This document shows, in pieces, positions 26,552 to 35,775 of a DNA stretch of 64,000 bases. Position 1 is the first letter of the stretch; each line of letters opens with the position of its first letter. Origin of the DNA: Rubellicoccus peritrichatus (lineage in GTDB: Bacteria; Verrucomicrobiota; Verrucomicrobiia; Opitutales; Cerasicoccaceae). Position numbers and translations under genes: made by a program. The stretch is from the NCBI RefSeq assembly GCF_033100135.1, contig NZ_CP136920.1, positions 558,001-622,000 on the forward strand, read 5' to 3'. The notes beneath the pieces are model-generated. The model was not told the origin of the DNA. It worked only from the letters and a program-made list of their open reading frames with translations, and did not search any database.

Positions 26552-27520
26552 TCAATCCTTCGCCTCAAAAGCGAAATCGAGAACGATAGGGTAATGATCC
26601 GAGCCAACGGAAGACCCAACCCGTTCATCAACCGCAACAAGTCCGTCTGAGAGAAAAAAGTGGTCTATCGGAATCCAAAGGAAAGGTTGGGCATTGGGCC
26701 AGGTCCGTCGCGGAAGCCAGCGGACATTCGGCGTATGCAAGCCACTCTCTTCGGTGAACTTTTGGAAGTTGGGCGACCACGGAGTGCAGTTCATATCTCC
26801 CAGCAAAAGAATTGGCTCATCAATCGTTTTGGCAAACTTGGCCAGCGATTCAAAGGTCTGATTACGCCATTTCCAGGCCTTCTCATTGGTTGGTGAAAGT
26901 GGGTGTGCCTGAAGCAGGACAAAGCGCCCGGATGGCGTCTCAATCTCACGAACCAATGAGCCTGTTGCCACATAACCGAACTTGCGATCCGTGAAGGGAT
27001 ATCGACTGAGCAGACAATAGCCGAAGTCATGGCCCCAGATCTTCACTTCCTGATAGGGATAGTCCGCCTTCAATGCCTCAAGTGCAGGGCGCCAGGTACC
27101 TTTGATTTCGATCAGCGCAACAAAGTCCGGCTTTTCCTTCTTTATAAAATCAATGACTAGGTTGATATGCGGGTTGCCGGAATAGACGTTGATGGAGACC
27201 GCGCGATAGACCGGCAAACCATCAAGCTCCCTGAAGTCCGGAATCGAAAAGACAGTCCATGCGTTAAAGGCGAGCAAAGCGGTAGCGAAGCATAACAAAA
27301 CCCAACGCCGAAAGAACAAGAGCAACAGAAACAGACCGGCGGCAGCCGCAAAGTACTGCAACCTGAAATGAGACAGCGTATCCAGATGCCAATTTGTTTC
27401 TCCCCAGTAACCGACAACACTGAAGCCAGTGACAATCAGCAACACAATGATCCAGAATAGAGTCTTTATCGCTCGCCAGAGCCAATGCGACTTCCTTGCC
27501 TTCGTCTCCTCTAACTCCAC
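26552..27520 (-). CDS. Membrane-anchored endonuclease/exonuclease/phosphatase family protein
   Basis: 322 residues from a GTG at 27520. Two or three N-terminal membrane segments (about 18-40, 55-90) precede an EEP domain. AVSINVYSGNPHINLVIDFI, PDFVALIEI with the metal-ligand Glu, LLQAHPLSP, LLGDMNCTPWSP (the D-x-N pair) and GSDHYPIVLDF (catalytic His near the C terminus) are in the usual order. Members cut DNA, phospholipids or phosphate esters. The membrane-linked form is common and of unknown substrate. It faces the HAD gene across a degenerate repeat. Confidence 0.85.
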   Translation of the reverse strand: MELEETKARKSHWLWRAIKTLFWIIVLLIVTGFSVVGYWGETNWHLDTLSHFRLQYFAAAAGLFLLLLFFRRWVLLCFATALLAFNAWTVFSIPDFRELDGLPVYRAVSINVYSGNPHINLVIDFIKKEKPDFVALIEIKGTWRPALEALKADYPYQEVKIWGHDFGYCLLSRYPFTDRKFGYVATGSLVREIETPSGRFVLLQAHPLSPTNEKAWKWRNQTFESLAKFAKTIDEPILLLGDMNCTPWSPNFQKFTEESGLHTPNVRWLPRRTWPNAQPFLWIPIDHFFLSDGLVAVDERVGSSVGSDHYPIVLDFAFEAKD

Positions 27521-27589
27521 GCGGGACCCTTCCCATCTGTATGGCGAAAAACACTTGTCCCGAAGAACAAGGGAATCAAAATTCCATCC

Positions 27590-27796
27590 ATGCTTCTAAA
27601 AGCCATCCTGACACTATCCCTAGTCGCCCTACTCTTTGGTTGTCAAACCACACATCAGGTCTCGGATGATATCCAAGCGACTGCCACCGGCTCGGAAGAC
27701 GCAAATGCCATCCCCAACGAAGACACCAATGGCGTCGATATGGCCGAGCTTCGCAAACGTCGTTACTGGCACTACTGGCACCGGAGCCTGAGGTAA
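27590..27796 (+). CDS. Small predicted lipoprotein
   Basis: 68 residues. The signal MLLKAILTLSLVALLFGCQ ends in a lipobox (LLFGC, Cys 18). The short mature chain is acidic and ends in an aromatic-basic tail (RYWHYWHRSLR). I do not recognise a family. It starts 69 bp after the divergent EEP gene. Confidence 0.55.
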   Translation: MLLKAILTLSLVALLFGCQTTHQVSDDIQATATGSEDANAIPNEDTNGVDMAELRKRRYWHYWHRSLR

Positions 27797-27814
27797 TTGA
27801 GATATCAATATATC

Positions 27815-27842
27815 TTACGCAAAGACGCAGAGGCGCAAAGAA
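27815..27842. repeat. Short family D repeat piece
   Basis: The sequence ACGCAAAGACGCAGAGGC followed by GCAAAGAA is the core of the widespread 'cgcaaagacgcagag' intergenic repeat. Only one half is present. Confidence 0.55.
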
Positions 27843-27863
27843 GAGAATCAGGTTAAGTCTTGA

Positions 27864-28087
27864 GACCCGAAGGGCTGACGTAAAATAGCCCAGGGTAAGC
27901 GTAGCGCAGCCCTGGGGTAGAGATCATATAGAACACGATGAGGCCTGAAATGCTGACGCACTGGATCTTTTGAACAACCTTCTTGTGTCACCCCTACAGG
28001 GCTCAAACACGTTGAAACTCTTTTAACCCAGGGCTGCGCAACTGCGTTGCTTACCCTGGGCTATTTTACGTCGGCCCTTCGGGCCTC
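27864..28087. repeat. Large inverted repeat, family C, copy 1
   Basis: Left arm about 27866-27917 and right arm about 28026-28085 are imperfect inverted copies with a shared 35-bp core (CCCGAAGGGCTGACGTAAAA onward through GCCCAGGGTAAGC). A middle part carries AGGCCTGAAATGCTGACG. The same components recur at 62326-62506. Confidence 0.8.
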
Positions 28088-28281
28088 TCTCATTTTCATG
28101 AAATCAATACCCAATGAAAGTAGGCCCGAAGGCCACTTGAGTAGACCTACTCAAACAGGAAATTTGCTCTTCCTGCGACAACGCGTACTTAATGATGCCA
28201 TACTCGTTTTTGCATGAAACCCAATCGAGGTATTCGCCAGCCGATAGAGCAGAATCGAGAACCCCTTTCACTACACCATCA

Positions 28282-28950
28282 ATGAATATGCTAAAGAGAC
28301 TTAATTACACGGCCATCTTTCTGGTGACTATTTTGACTTCGACCACACACGGTATTGTCCAACTCAGTAATCTATCCCTCGAGGATAGCACAGGACAACT
28401 TTTGCTCGGCAACACCTGGGCACAGGCATTCACCACCGGGACTGAAGGAGCCAATATAAAAACAGCAACCATCTATATTGGCGAAGCACTATTCCCAGGC
28501 ACAGCAACGGTCAGCATTTTTGCCAATGGATCAAGTAAACCCTTGGACAACGGCAGTCTTGGAAGCTTTACCGACACGACCCCGGGAATCATTTCGACCG
28601 CAGGTGACTATTCCTGGACTTCAACGGCTGGCATTGATTTAGCGCCCAATACACAATACTGGATCACAGTGGAAGGTGATGGCGGCTTCAATCTTCGCTG
28701 GGGGTTTCGCAATGTAGTCCCGCCGGCAGTAACCACGGCTCAGCCAGGTTGGGATTTAGTCGAAGACAGGTCATCCTCCTCTGATTCAGGCGCAACCTGG
28801 AACGACCTTACTTTCAATAATGGGCAGTTTGTTTTCGCACTGGATAGTGAAGTGATTCCGGAACCGCATCATACCGCCGCCCTGATTGGAGTCGCCCTGA
28901 TTATCGCGACTTATAGCATGCGCAAGCGTAAGCTCGGCTGCACGAGTTGA
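28282..28950 (+). CDS. PEP-CTERM protein with a choice-of-anchor-type domain
   Basis: 222 residues from the ATG at 28282, which gives the signal MLKRLNYTAIFLVTILTSTTHG. The body is beta-rich with LGNTWAQAFTTGTEGANIKTATI and LAPNTQYWITVEGDG, patterns of the choice-of-anchor R type seen with sorting signals. The C terminus is a PEP-CTERM signal: VIPEPHHTAALIGVALIIATYSMRKRK, that is PEP, a membrane helix and basic residues. Exosortase would cleave it there and move it to the surface or matrix. No exosortase gene is in the window. The gene is single. Confidence 0.8.
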   Translation: MNMLKRLNYTAIFLVTILTSTTHGIVQLSNLSLEDSTGQLLLGNTWAQAFTTGTEGANIKTATIYIGEALFPGTATVSIFANGSSKPLDNGSLGSFTDTTPGIISTAGDYSWTSTAGIDLAPNTQYWITVEGDGGFNLRWGFRNVVPPAVTTAQPGWDLVEDRSSSSDSGATWNDLTFNNGQFVFALDSEVIPEPHHTAALIGVALIIATYSMRKRKLGCTS

Positions 28951-29040
28951 GCTTTATACGACCGACTCCTGAAAAGACTCTGAGCTGAAGCAGCCAAAAC
29001 AGGTTTGCCGCCTTACCCAAAGCCGACTTTGGTATGAGGC

Positions 29041-29463
29041 ATGGTATCAATCACCGCGACTTATGATGGCGACCTTCGCTGCACAGCAACCCATGGACCA
29101 TCGGGCTCCACATTGACGACAGATGCACCCCTGGATAATCAGGGCAAGGGGGAAGCATTTTCCCCGACTGACTTGTGCGCAACCGCACTCATCACCTGTA
29201 TCGCAACTACCATGGCGATCAAAGCTCGCTCAATGGGGATTGAATTGGGAAAGATGGAAATGAGTGTTGAGAAGCACATGTCCTTGAAAAACCCACGACG
29301 CATTGCCCGACTGCCGGTTGAGATTAAAATCGGAGACATACTGGATGAAAAGCAGAAAACTCGCCTTGAACGCGTGGCTCATGCCTGCCCGGTTCATCAC
29401 AGCCTGCACCCTGATATCGAAATGCCTATCACCATAACATGGGGCGATGAATCACCGGAGTAA
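29041..29463 (+). CDS. OsmC-family protein
   Basis: 140 residues. OsmC/Ohr-type fold: SPTDLCATALITCIATTMAIKARSMGI holds the first conserved Cys, and ERVAHACPVHHSLHPDIEM holds the second. The family reduces organic hydroperoxides with these two cysteines. It looks more like the YhfA/SACOL1771 branch than Ohr. The ATG follows a short spacer after the PEP-CTERM gene; a weak GAGGC lies in front. Confidence 0.85.
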   Translation: MVSITATYDGDLRCTATHGPSGSTLTTDAPLDNQGKGEAFSPTDLCATALITCIATTMAIKARSMGIELGKMEMSVEKHMSLKNPRRIARLPVEIKIGDILDEKQKTRLERVAHACPVHHSLHPDIEMPITITWGDESPE

Positions 29464-29552
29464 ATTGATCATATCCCAATCCTCATCGTCATCATAATCT
29501 TCATCAAAGAAGGATCTGCCCGGGAAAATTTGACGTGGAGTAATCGAACTTC

Positions 29553-29706
29553 CTTGTAGAGTTATTTAACCGCAAAGAACGCTGAGCACGCAAAGAAACT
29601 ACCTTTGACTTAACCTATGATGCCATTGTTATTAAACTGTTTGTAGATAAATCCCTAAAAATGCTCTGCGATCTTTGCGCACTTTGCGGTTAAATAACTC
29701 TACAAG
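29553..29706. repeat. Inverted repeat, family D, full-length copy
   Basis: Arms 29553-29577 and 29682-29706 are perfect 25-bp inverted copies (CTTGTAGAGTTATTTAACCG and following CAAAG). Partly matching inner segments are rich in CGCAAAG. The middle ~70 bp is unrelated. It lies in the 295-bp gap between osmC and addB. Confidence 0.85.
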
Positions 29707-29758
29707 AAAGCTCAAAGACACCTCTCTAGACGATGAAAAAGGTTGAGATTCAGAAACC

Positions 29759-32644
29759 ATGAAGAGCGGCCATCACTGCTTTATTGAATTTGATGCAGCC
29801 TGGAAGGCTGTCATTCGTCCATGGTTTGAATCACAACGTGAAGACGCATGGCGACAAGTCCGGCCAGTTGTTGTCACTTGTCCCAATGCCGCCTTTGTCG
29901 CCGCACTGAAACAACGTCTGGCCGAAGAAAATATTCCTGCATTCGGGATCCACTTCACATCCCCGGGAACGCTCCGTCGAATGCTTAACGGAGCCTTTGA
30001 ACAAAAAAACAAAGTGGCACTCCGTGAGGACCTCCATCTGCTTGCGCGTGTTGCCGCGGAGTCTGATCCCGATCTGCCTCTGTGGAAAAGTGTTGCCGCA
30101 GAACCTTCCTCTTTCATTCGTGCATTTGACGCTCTGGACGGTGGTGGCTGGAGTGCGGATGGACTGGCAGATCAAGCCGCACGAAGACTGGCAGAAGAAA
30201 TTGCCAACAAACTGGGTGACTGTGGTTTGATGACGGTTCGGCAAGCCGATCGAAGCTTTGGCAACAATACCGGAACAAGAGTTATTTCAAATTGGATGGC
30301 TTTGGGTTTTTCTTCCGGGGACTGGCCGGAATTCCAATTGCTCAAGGCTGCCTATAAAAGCTCGGAGCATTCCATGCTTTGTTTTCGAGCCGAGGGTGAG
30401 CGCCCTGCCCCGGCATCATGGACCGGATCGTGGGAGGAAATTGCAGGTCCGGTCGAAGACTATCTTGGGACGGAAGCAGAACGCCATTACACACAGCTTG
30501 CAGACGACTTCGCCAGCCATAGCACGGCAAGTCGCAATGCAGTCACGTTTCACATCGCTCATCATCTTGAAACCGAGGCGACTTTTATTGTCCGTGAAAT
30601 AAAACAACATTTATTGAAAAAGGATATAAAGCGAATCGCGGTCGTATTGCCACGACGCTTCACAACACTGGGCCGTGAGGTTGCGCTAAAGCTGGCCGAA
30701 GCAGAAATACCCCATCATGACCAGGCAGGTCACCGTCCTGCCCAAAGCGCAAAGCAATCACTTTTCAGCAAGTGGATTCATTTACAGCAAACCCAACGCC
30801 TCAGTCCCTTCCTTGATTTCAGCAACGCACTGACCTCACAAGGACTTGGTAATATCAGCGAAGTCCAATCTGCCAAACGACATCTGGTTAATGCATTTCA
30901 GAATGCGCAGACAGAGCAGCTGAATGTCCTTTCCGCACTCGTTGATAAACCATTGAAGCCGGTAATGGATTGGCCACTCCTACCGGCTGACGCAAGCTTT
31001 GCAGAGTTCTCAGAAGTTATAGCTCCGCAGCTCGAACGTATCGGATGGCCTGAAGACCAGAACGCTCTCCTCGAGCGTATTGAAAGTCTGGCCGAAGGGC
31101 TTGCTGAACAATCCATCTCACGAAACATCTTTCTAAAATGGCTGACTGAAGTCGCTGACATCCCAGGTCGATCACGTGCTGAATCGGGGCGACAACCTTT
31201 CGCACCCGTGCAAATCCTGACGCTGGACGAAGCATCGGGACAGGATTGGGATTGTGTCATTCTCGCCGGAATGACTCACGGAGAATGGCCTCCCGAGTCA
31301 CCGGAATCGGCTTTTCTAACCGAAGCCCGCATCCGTGAATTGAATCGACGCGCCTTGAAAACAGGAAGCCAAGGTGAAGGCCAGGAGGTTGTTGCAAATG
31401 ATCGAACCTTGATACCAGGAGCGGTCGATGATGCCACACGACGCGAAGAGTTGCTAACCACTCTCGTCGCATCGACACGCAAACAAGTCATCGCCACAGT
31501 CTCCCTAAGAGATCCTATGGAACCATCCATGAGCCGTGGCGCAAGTGAATGGATTGTGCGATTGATTGCAGCAGACCGTGATACATGGCCCAATGCAGAG
31601 ACATTGGAAGGCTGGGCAGTGGCAACGGAAACAGCTTTCAAATCTCAAACACCATACAGAACGACAATTTCATTTTCTGAGATACAACGTGTGAATAAAA
31701 GTCGATCCGATTCGACCAAACCATTCGATGCATATTCGTTCGGCTTCGAATCACCACCGGAAGGAGGGCTTGTTCTATCAGCGAGCCAATGGGAAAATAT
31801 TTTCAACCGTCCGGCAACCGTATGGTATCAATCAGTTCTCATGGCACGTCCTCCAGAAGACTTCGCGAGCGATGAATCATCCGCAGTCATGGCACGCGGG
31901 ACTTGGACCCATGCCTGGCTCAATCCAACGAGCTCAGGAGAATGGCGCGCGAAACCTTCTCTAAAAGAATGGACTCAGCAAATTGAGAAACGTGCCAACA
32001 CACTTCGAGCCGAAGTGGCTGAAGCCTTCTCTGTCGCTGAAAGAGCATTACCCGCCTGGTGGCTCAGCGACTGGTCAATCGCGCGACGCATGGCTCTTGA
32101 TCTTGCGGCAGCACTTGTCAACGAAGCAACACTTCCATCTGTCACAGGAGAATATACCTTACCAAATAATGACTTCAACCTAGTCCCTGGCATTTTAAAA
32201 ATGCCACTCCGTGGCCGGATCGATTTGCTTTTATCAGATCGATCAAATCAAACTAACCCCTGCTATCAAATCGTCGATTTTAAAACCGGCAGTCATCAAC
32301 CCCTTTCAATCACCAGGCTCGCAAAAGGAGAAGGCATTCAAGCCGCACTTTATGCCCTTGCTATTCGCTCGATCGAAGGCGCAAGCGTCTCAGCTACAAT
32401 CCTGAAACCAGGCGATACTTTCACAGAACAAATCACAGATGAAGACGCCATCGGACTTTCACGACTCTGGGCAGGCATCGCAACCATCCATCAAAAAGGG
32501 CAACTGGGTGACCTAAAAGCAGCCGACGCAAATTACGGATTTGCCCCACAACGACCACTCGCCGAAATAGCCGTCCCCAAACGTATCCTCGACGCCAAGT
32601 GGCGCCTGACTCATCCGGATTTAGTGGAGGAAAGCAACACATGA
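29759..32644 (+). CDS. addB: AddB-like subunit of a helicase-nuclease (PD-(D/E)XK)
   Basis: 961 residues. The N-terminal half is a UvrD-like but inactive helicase fold; no Walker A is seen. The middle has VQILTLDEASGQDWDCVILAGMTHGEWPP and ATRREELLTTLVASTRKQVIATVS, corresponding to late helicase motifs. The C terminus carries a RecB-type nuclease: RGRIDLLLSD, QIVDFKTGS at about 837-845 and GIQAALYALAI. No cysteine follows residue ~835, so the iron-sulfur staple of B. subtilis AddB is missing. Its stop overlaps the addA start (ATGA). AddAB resects double-strand breaks for recombination. Confidence 0.85.
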   Translation: MKSGHHCFIEFDAAWKAVIRPWFESQREDAWRQVRPVVVTCPNAAFVAALKQRLAEENIPAFGIHFTSPGTLRRMLNGAFEQKNKVALREDLHLLARVAAESDPDLPLWKSVAAEPSSFIRAFDALDGGGWSADGLADQAARRLAEEIANKLGDCGLMTVRQADRSFGNNTGTRVISNWMALGFSSGDWPEFQLLKAAYKSSEHSMLCFRAEGERPAPASWTGSWEEIAGPVEDYLGTEAERHYTQLADDFASHSTASRNAVTFHIAHHLETEATFIVREIKQHLLKKDIKRIAVVLPRRFTTLGREVALKLAEAEIPHHDQAGHRPAQSAKQSLFSKWIHLQQTQRLSPFLDFSNALTSQGLGNISEVQSAKRHLVNAFQNAQTEQLNVLSALVDKPLKPVMDWPLLPADASFAEFSEVIAPQLERIGWPEDQNALLERIESLAEGLAEQSISRNIFLKWLTEVADIPGRSRAESGRQPFAPVQILTLDEASGQDWDCVILAGMTHGEWPPESPESAFLTEARIRELNRRALKTGSQGEGQEVVANDRTLIPGAVDDATRREELLTTLVASTRKQVIATVSLRDPMEPSMSRGASEWIVRLIAADRDTWPNAETLEGWAVATETAFKSQTPYRTTISFSEIQRVNKSRSDSTKPFDAYSFGFESPPEGGLVLSASQWENIFNRPATVWYQSVLMARPPEDFASDESSAVMARGTWTHAWLNPTSSGEWRAKPSLKEWTQQIEKRANTLRAEVAEAFSVAERALPAWWLSDWSIARRMALDLAAALVNEATLPSVTGEYTLPNNDFNLVPGILKMPLRGRIDLLLSDRSNQTNPCYQIVDFKTGSHQPLSITRLAKGEGIQAALYALAIRSIEGASVSATILKPGDTFTEQITDEDAIGLSRLWAGIATIHQKGQLGDLKAADANYGFAPQRPLAEIAVPKRILDAKWRLTHPDLVEESNT

Positions 32645-35600
32645 GCCATCACGAGCCATTACCCGACCAGGCGGAACGAGATCGCTTTCAAAACGAGCTT
32701 GAGCGCAACTTTTCGGTCATTGCCCCGGCGGGGGTTGGAAAAACTACGGCCATTGTTGAGCGCATTGGTCATATTGCTGAAACAGATGACTTTCGAGAGC
32801 ATCCCATCCTGCCAAAACTGGTACTCGTTACCTACACAAAGAAGGCCGCTGCTGAAATGCGTGATCGAGCGCGCCAGAAAATCGTGGGCACTGGCCCCAA
32901 TACAGCCGAGCGATTGGCTGGTTTCAATTCGGCATTCTTTGGAACGATCCATAGCTTTTGTCTGGAACTACTCCGGCGTTGGGGCTTTCACCTCGGCCTT
33001 TCTCCGGAACTTGAGTTGGTTGAGGATGATAAAACGCTCTGGCTTGAGTTTCTTCGCGACGAAGGAGATATACTCACCGACTTGCCACCCGAAGTTCAAA
33101 AAACACTTTCAAAGCATGTTAACCTGCGGGCCTTATCCGACCTCGCACGACATGCTGAGGCCGGACTAAAGCATACCGTAGCGGAACTCGGCCCTGTTCC
33201 CAAAGTTGATATAAGCGCATTGCTTTCTTATGAGGCAAAACGTAAAAACGCCCTAAAGAGTATCACCGAAACTCAAGCAAGACTTCGGAGCTGGGTGGAG
33301 GTCATCAAAGCCGATGAAGGCTGGGCCGGCATCCCCATAATCGATAAAGGTGGTAAAGAGTTTGTCGCATTAGGACGGGAAGTTTTTTCAGAATTGCGTG
33401 ACTGGCTGGGAGAAGCAGCCGCCATGGCCGTAGAAGCGCTTGCCAATCGTTACCGTCAATTCCGCATTGAACGCGGGCAAGTCCGATTCGACGATATGAT
33501 TTCATTAGCTCAGGAGCTGTTAACTATCCCTGCGGCATGCAATGCGATACGTGCCCAAGGTTATCGGTTAATTCTCGACGAAGCACAGGACACCGATCCG
33601 GTTCAGTTCGATGTACTCCTATCCGTGGCACAATCCACTGTTGATACAAAGCAATGGAAAGAATCATTCCCGGAAGCTGGACGGTTTTGCATGGTAGGCG
33701 ATCCACAGCAGTCGATCTATGCGGACCGGGCTGACATCCACACTTACTTACGTGTCGATGAGACTCTTAGACAATCCAAGGGCGGAGAGGCGGCTGAATT
33801 TACGGTGACGATGCGTTGTGATAAAGCGGTCGTCGACTGGGTCAATACGGCCACTCCGGCAGCCTTGAATGGCAGTGATCGCCAAGTGAGTTTTGTTCCA
33901 CTTCACGAGCGACCCTGGGCAGGCGACGGCGATGTATCTGTCATCCGCCTGACACCGGAAATGCCACCGAATCCACGCAAATCAACAGAGACGATACGGG
34001 ATGAAGCCAAAACAATTGCCGAATGGCTCTCCCATGCTTCACCTTCAGATTTTGGCGCCACTGACTGGTCAAAAGTCGCCCTCCTCTGCCCGCGTAAAAG
34101 CCAACTCGCGGCCTTGGCCGAAGCACTTGAGCATTTTGATATTCCCGTTCAAAATCATTCACGCAATGACACGCGAGGTGACGATCCAGCCATTGCCTGG
34201 GTCACGGCATTGATCGTTATTTTTGCAGAGCCCGACAACGTCTTCGAAATAGCTGGCGTCCTTCGTGAGATCTTTGCACTCAGCGATGAATCCATCGCAC
34301 AGTATGTTAGAAAGCACTACCATGCAGGCGAGCAACACCCACTCAATCTGGGCTCAAAGATTAGCGATTCAGGCCCAGTCAGCAAAGCACTGAAGCAGCT
34401 CGATGAGACACGAAAAGCAGCCCTTGACCTACCTCTACGGTCAGCACTACACAGAACAATTGAAAAGCTGCAGCTATCCGAACGCATCCAGTCCTTGCCA
34501 AACGGCAATATTGAAGGCCTTGAATCTCTAGTCGCAGAGGCTACTACTCAGGAAGAAGCTGGTTCATCGCTGAGCGAATGGGCGATAGTATTGAAAATGC
34601 GATTCACATCGAATGCTGGAGAGGCCAACCCTGAACCAGGAAAGATTCAACTGCTCACTTGCCAGAAGGCAAAAGGGCTACAATGGGGCACTGTAATCCT
34701 GCCCTTCTTCTTCTCAAAAATATCACCGCCCAGAAAAAGTTACCCTGCGTCTTACACCTTACCAAATGGACGTACTCAGATTGCTATCGACAAGGAGCAT
34801 CTAATTACTGATGCCGAAGACTCAGTCAAGCAGCGCACCATTCATTCGCTTGAACGCTTACTCTACGTTGCGATGACCAGGTCGCAACAACGCTTGATCA
34901 TCATCGACGATGAAGCTTATTTCCCAAAAGGATCTGACTCTTTTGCCGAACATCTCCGGATCACTGACAGTGGCCCAAATCGCAAAGCATGGGAATCGCT
35001 CACTACTTTTATCCCAGAGGAGCAGGCAATTATATCGGAAAAGGCAGCCGAGGAAAACAAACCAATTGACCTACCTCCGAAAGAAGCGCCACTCAACCTA
35101 TCCAGCATTGAGTTTATAAAGCGCACGCTACCGAGCTCACTAGCAAATCATGATGCAGGACACTATCATGACCGGAACGAACGTGACCGCCTGGCTGAAC
35201 CCGACTATCCTGAGGTTTCTCGTGGTGGTCCTGGTGGAGCTGATTACGGAAACTGGTGGCATGATGCCATGGAAGTGCTGCCATGGGAGCAACCAATGGC
35301 CGAATGGAAAGCATTTCTCAATGAACGACTCTCGATTTGTCCGTTTCCTGAGCGAGGCCAAAGTGAAATTGATTGCTTCATTGAAAGCGAAATAGCCCAA
35401 AAACTCTCACAAGCAGAAGTGGTTCGAACCGAAATTCCAATCGTCTGGCGGGCCAACGAAAGCACAGTCTACGATGGATCCATCGACCTCGCAGCAATGA
35501 CAAGTAAAGGAAAATGGTTGTTAGTGGATTGGAAGACAGACCGCGTCGGTAACGATCCGGCAGCGGAGTTGCTGGCCAGCTATGGCCCACAACTTGCAGC

Positions 35601-35691
35601 TTACCGCGATGCAGTAACTGGTATTTTTGCCACCCCTGAAGCAATGCTTTACAGCACTCGGACTGGCATCTGTGCAGTCCTGTCAGAATAA
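32641..35691 (+). CDS. addA: AddA-like helicase-nuclease (UvrD/RecB family)
   Basis: 1016 residues from the ATG that overlaps the addB stop. SF1A helicase motifs in order are Walker A VIAPAGVGKTTAIVERI (about 27-43), TYTKKAAAEMRDRAR, GTIHSFCLELL, LILDEAQDTDPVQF (about 310), MVGDPQQSIYADRADIHTYL, QLLTCQKAKGLQWGTVILPFF and LERLLYVAMTRSQQRLI. The C-terminal nuclease has YDGSIDLAAM, LLVDWKTDRV (about 960) and GPQLAAYRDAV. With AddB it forms a two-nuclease enzyme for repair of double-strand breaks. A terminator follows. Confidence 0.93.
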   Translation: MSHHEPLPDQAERDRFQNELERNFSVIAPAGVGKTTAIVERIGHIAETDDFREHPILPKLVLVTYTKKAAAEMRDRARQKIVGTGPNTAERLAGFNSAFFGTIHSFCLELLRRWGFHLGLSPELELVEDDKTLWLEFLRDEGDILTDLPPEVQKTLSKHVNLRALSDLARHAEAGLKHTVAELGPVPKVDISALLSYEAKRKNALKSITETQARLRSWVEVIKADEGWAGIPIIDKGGKEFVALGREVFSELRDWLGEAAAMAVEALANRYRQFRIERGQVRFDDMISLAQELLTIPAACNAIRAQGYRLILDEAQDTDPVQFDVLLSVAQSTVDTKQWKESFPEAGRFCMVGDPQQSIYADRADIHTYLRVDETLRQSKGGEAAEFTVTMRCDKAVVDWVNTATPAALNGSDRQVSFVPLHERPWAGDGDVSVIRLTPEMPPNPRKSTETIRDEAKTIAEWLSHASPSDFGATDWSKVALLCPRKSQLAALAEALEHFDIPVQNHSRNDTRGDDPAIAWVTALIVIFAEPDNVFEIAGVLREIFALSDESIAQYVRKHYHAGEQHPLNLGSKISDSGPVSKALKQLDETRKAALDLPLRSALHRTIEKLQLSERIQSLPNGNIEGLESLVAEATTQEEAGSSLSEWAIVLKMRFTSNAGEANPEPGKIQLLTCQKAKGLQWGTVILPFFFSKISPPRKSYPASYTLPNGRTQIAIDKEHLITDAEDSVKQRTIHSLERLLYVAMTRSQQRLIIIDDEAYFPKGSDSFAEHLRITDSGPNRKAWESLTTFIPEEQAIISEKAAEENKPIDLPPKEAPLNLSSIEFIKRTLPSSLANHDAGHYHDRNERDRLAEPDYPEVSRGGPGGADYGNWWHDAMEVLPWEQPMAEWKAFLNERLSICPFPERGQSEIDCFIESEIAQKLSQAEVVRTEIPIVWRANESTVYDGSIDLAAMTSKGKWLLVDWKTDRVGNDPAAELLASYGPQLAAYRDAVTGIFATPEAMLYSTRTGICAVLSE

Positions 35692-35709
35692 AGCTTGTGC
35701 TTTGCACAA

Positions 35710-35747
35710 AAAAAGACCGATGCAAAACACATCGGCCTCTTTTACAA
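35710..35747 (+). terminator. Intrinsic terminator after addA
   Basis: AGACCGATG pairs with CATCGGCCT (one weak pair) around a short loop and is followed by CTTTTAC. It lies ~20 bp after the addA stop. Confidence 0.65.
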
Positions 35748-35775
35748 GATAAGAAAACTTTTCTTCAACCAAAAC

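Larger units (their letters stand above)
27797..28281. other. Intergenic region filled by palindromic repeats
   Basis: No gene is apparent in this 485-bp gap. It holds a short family D piece (27815-27842, CGCAAAGACGCAGAGGCGCAAAG) and a large family C element (27864-28087). The remaining ~190 bp before the PEP-CTERM gene shows nothing recognisable. Confidence 0.6.

Noticed and set aside
27864-28087. CRISPR-like array or phage attachment site
   Set aside because: The repeats are inverted and not regularly spaced direct repeats, there are no spacers of equal length and no cas or integrase gene.
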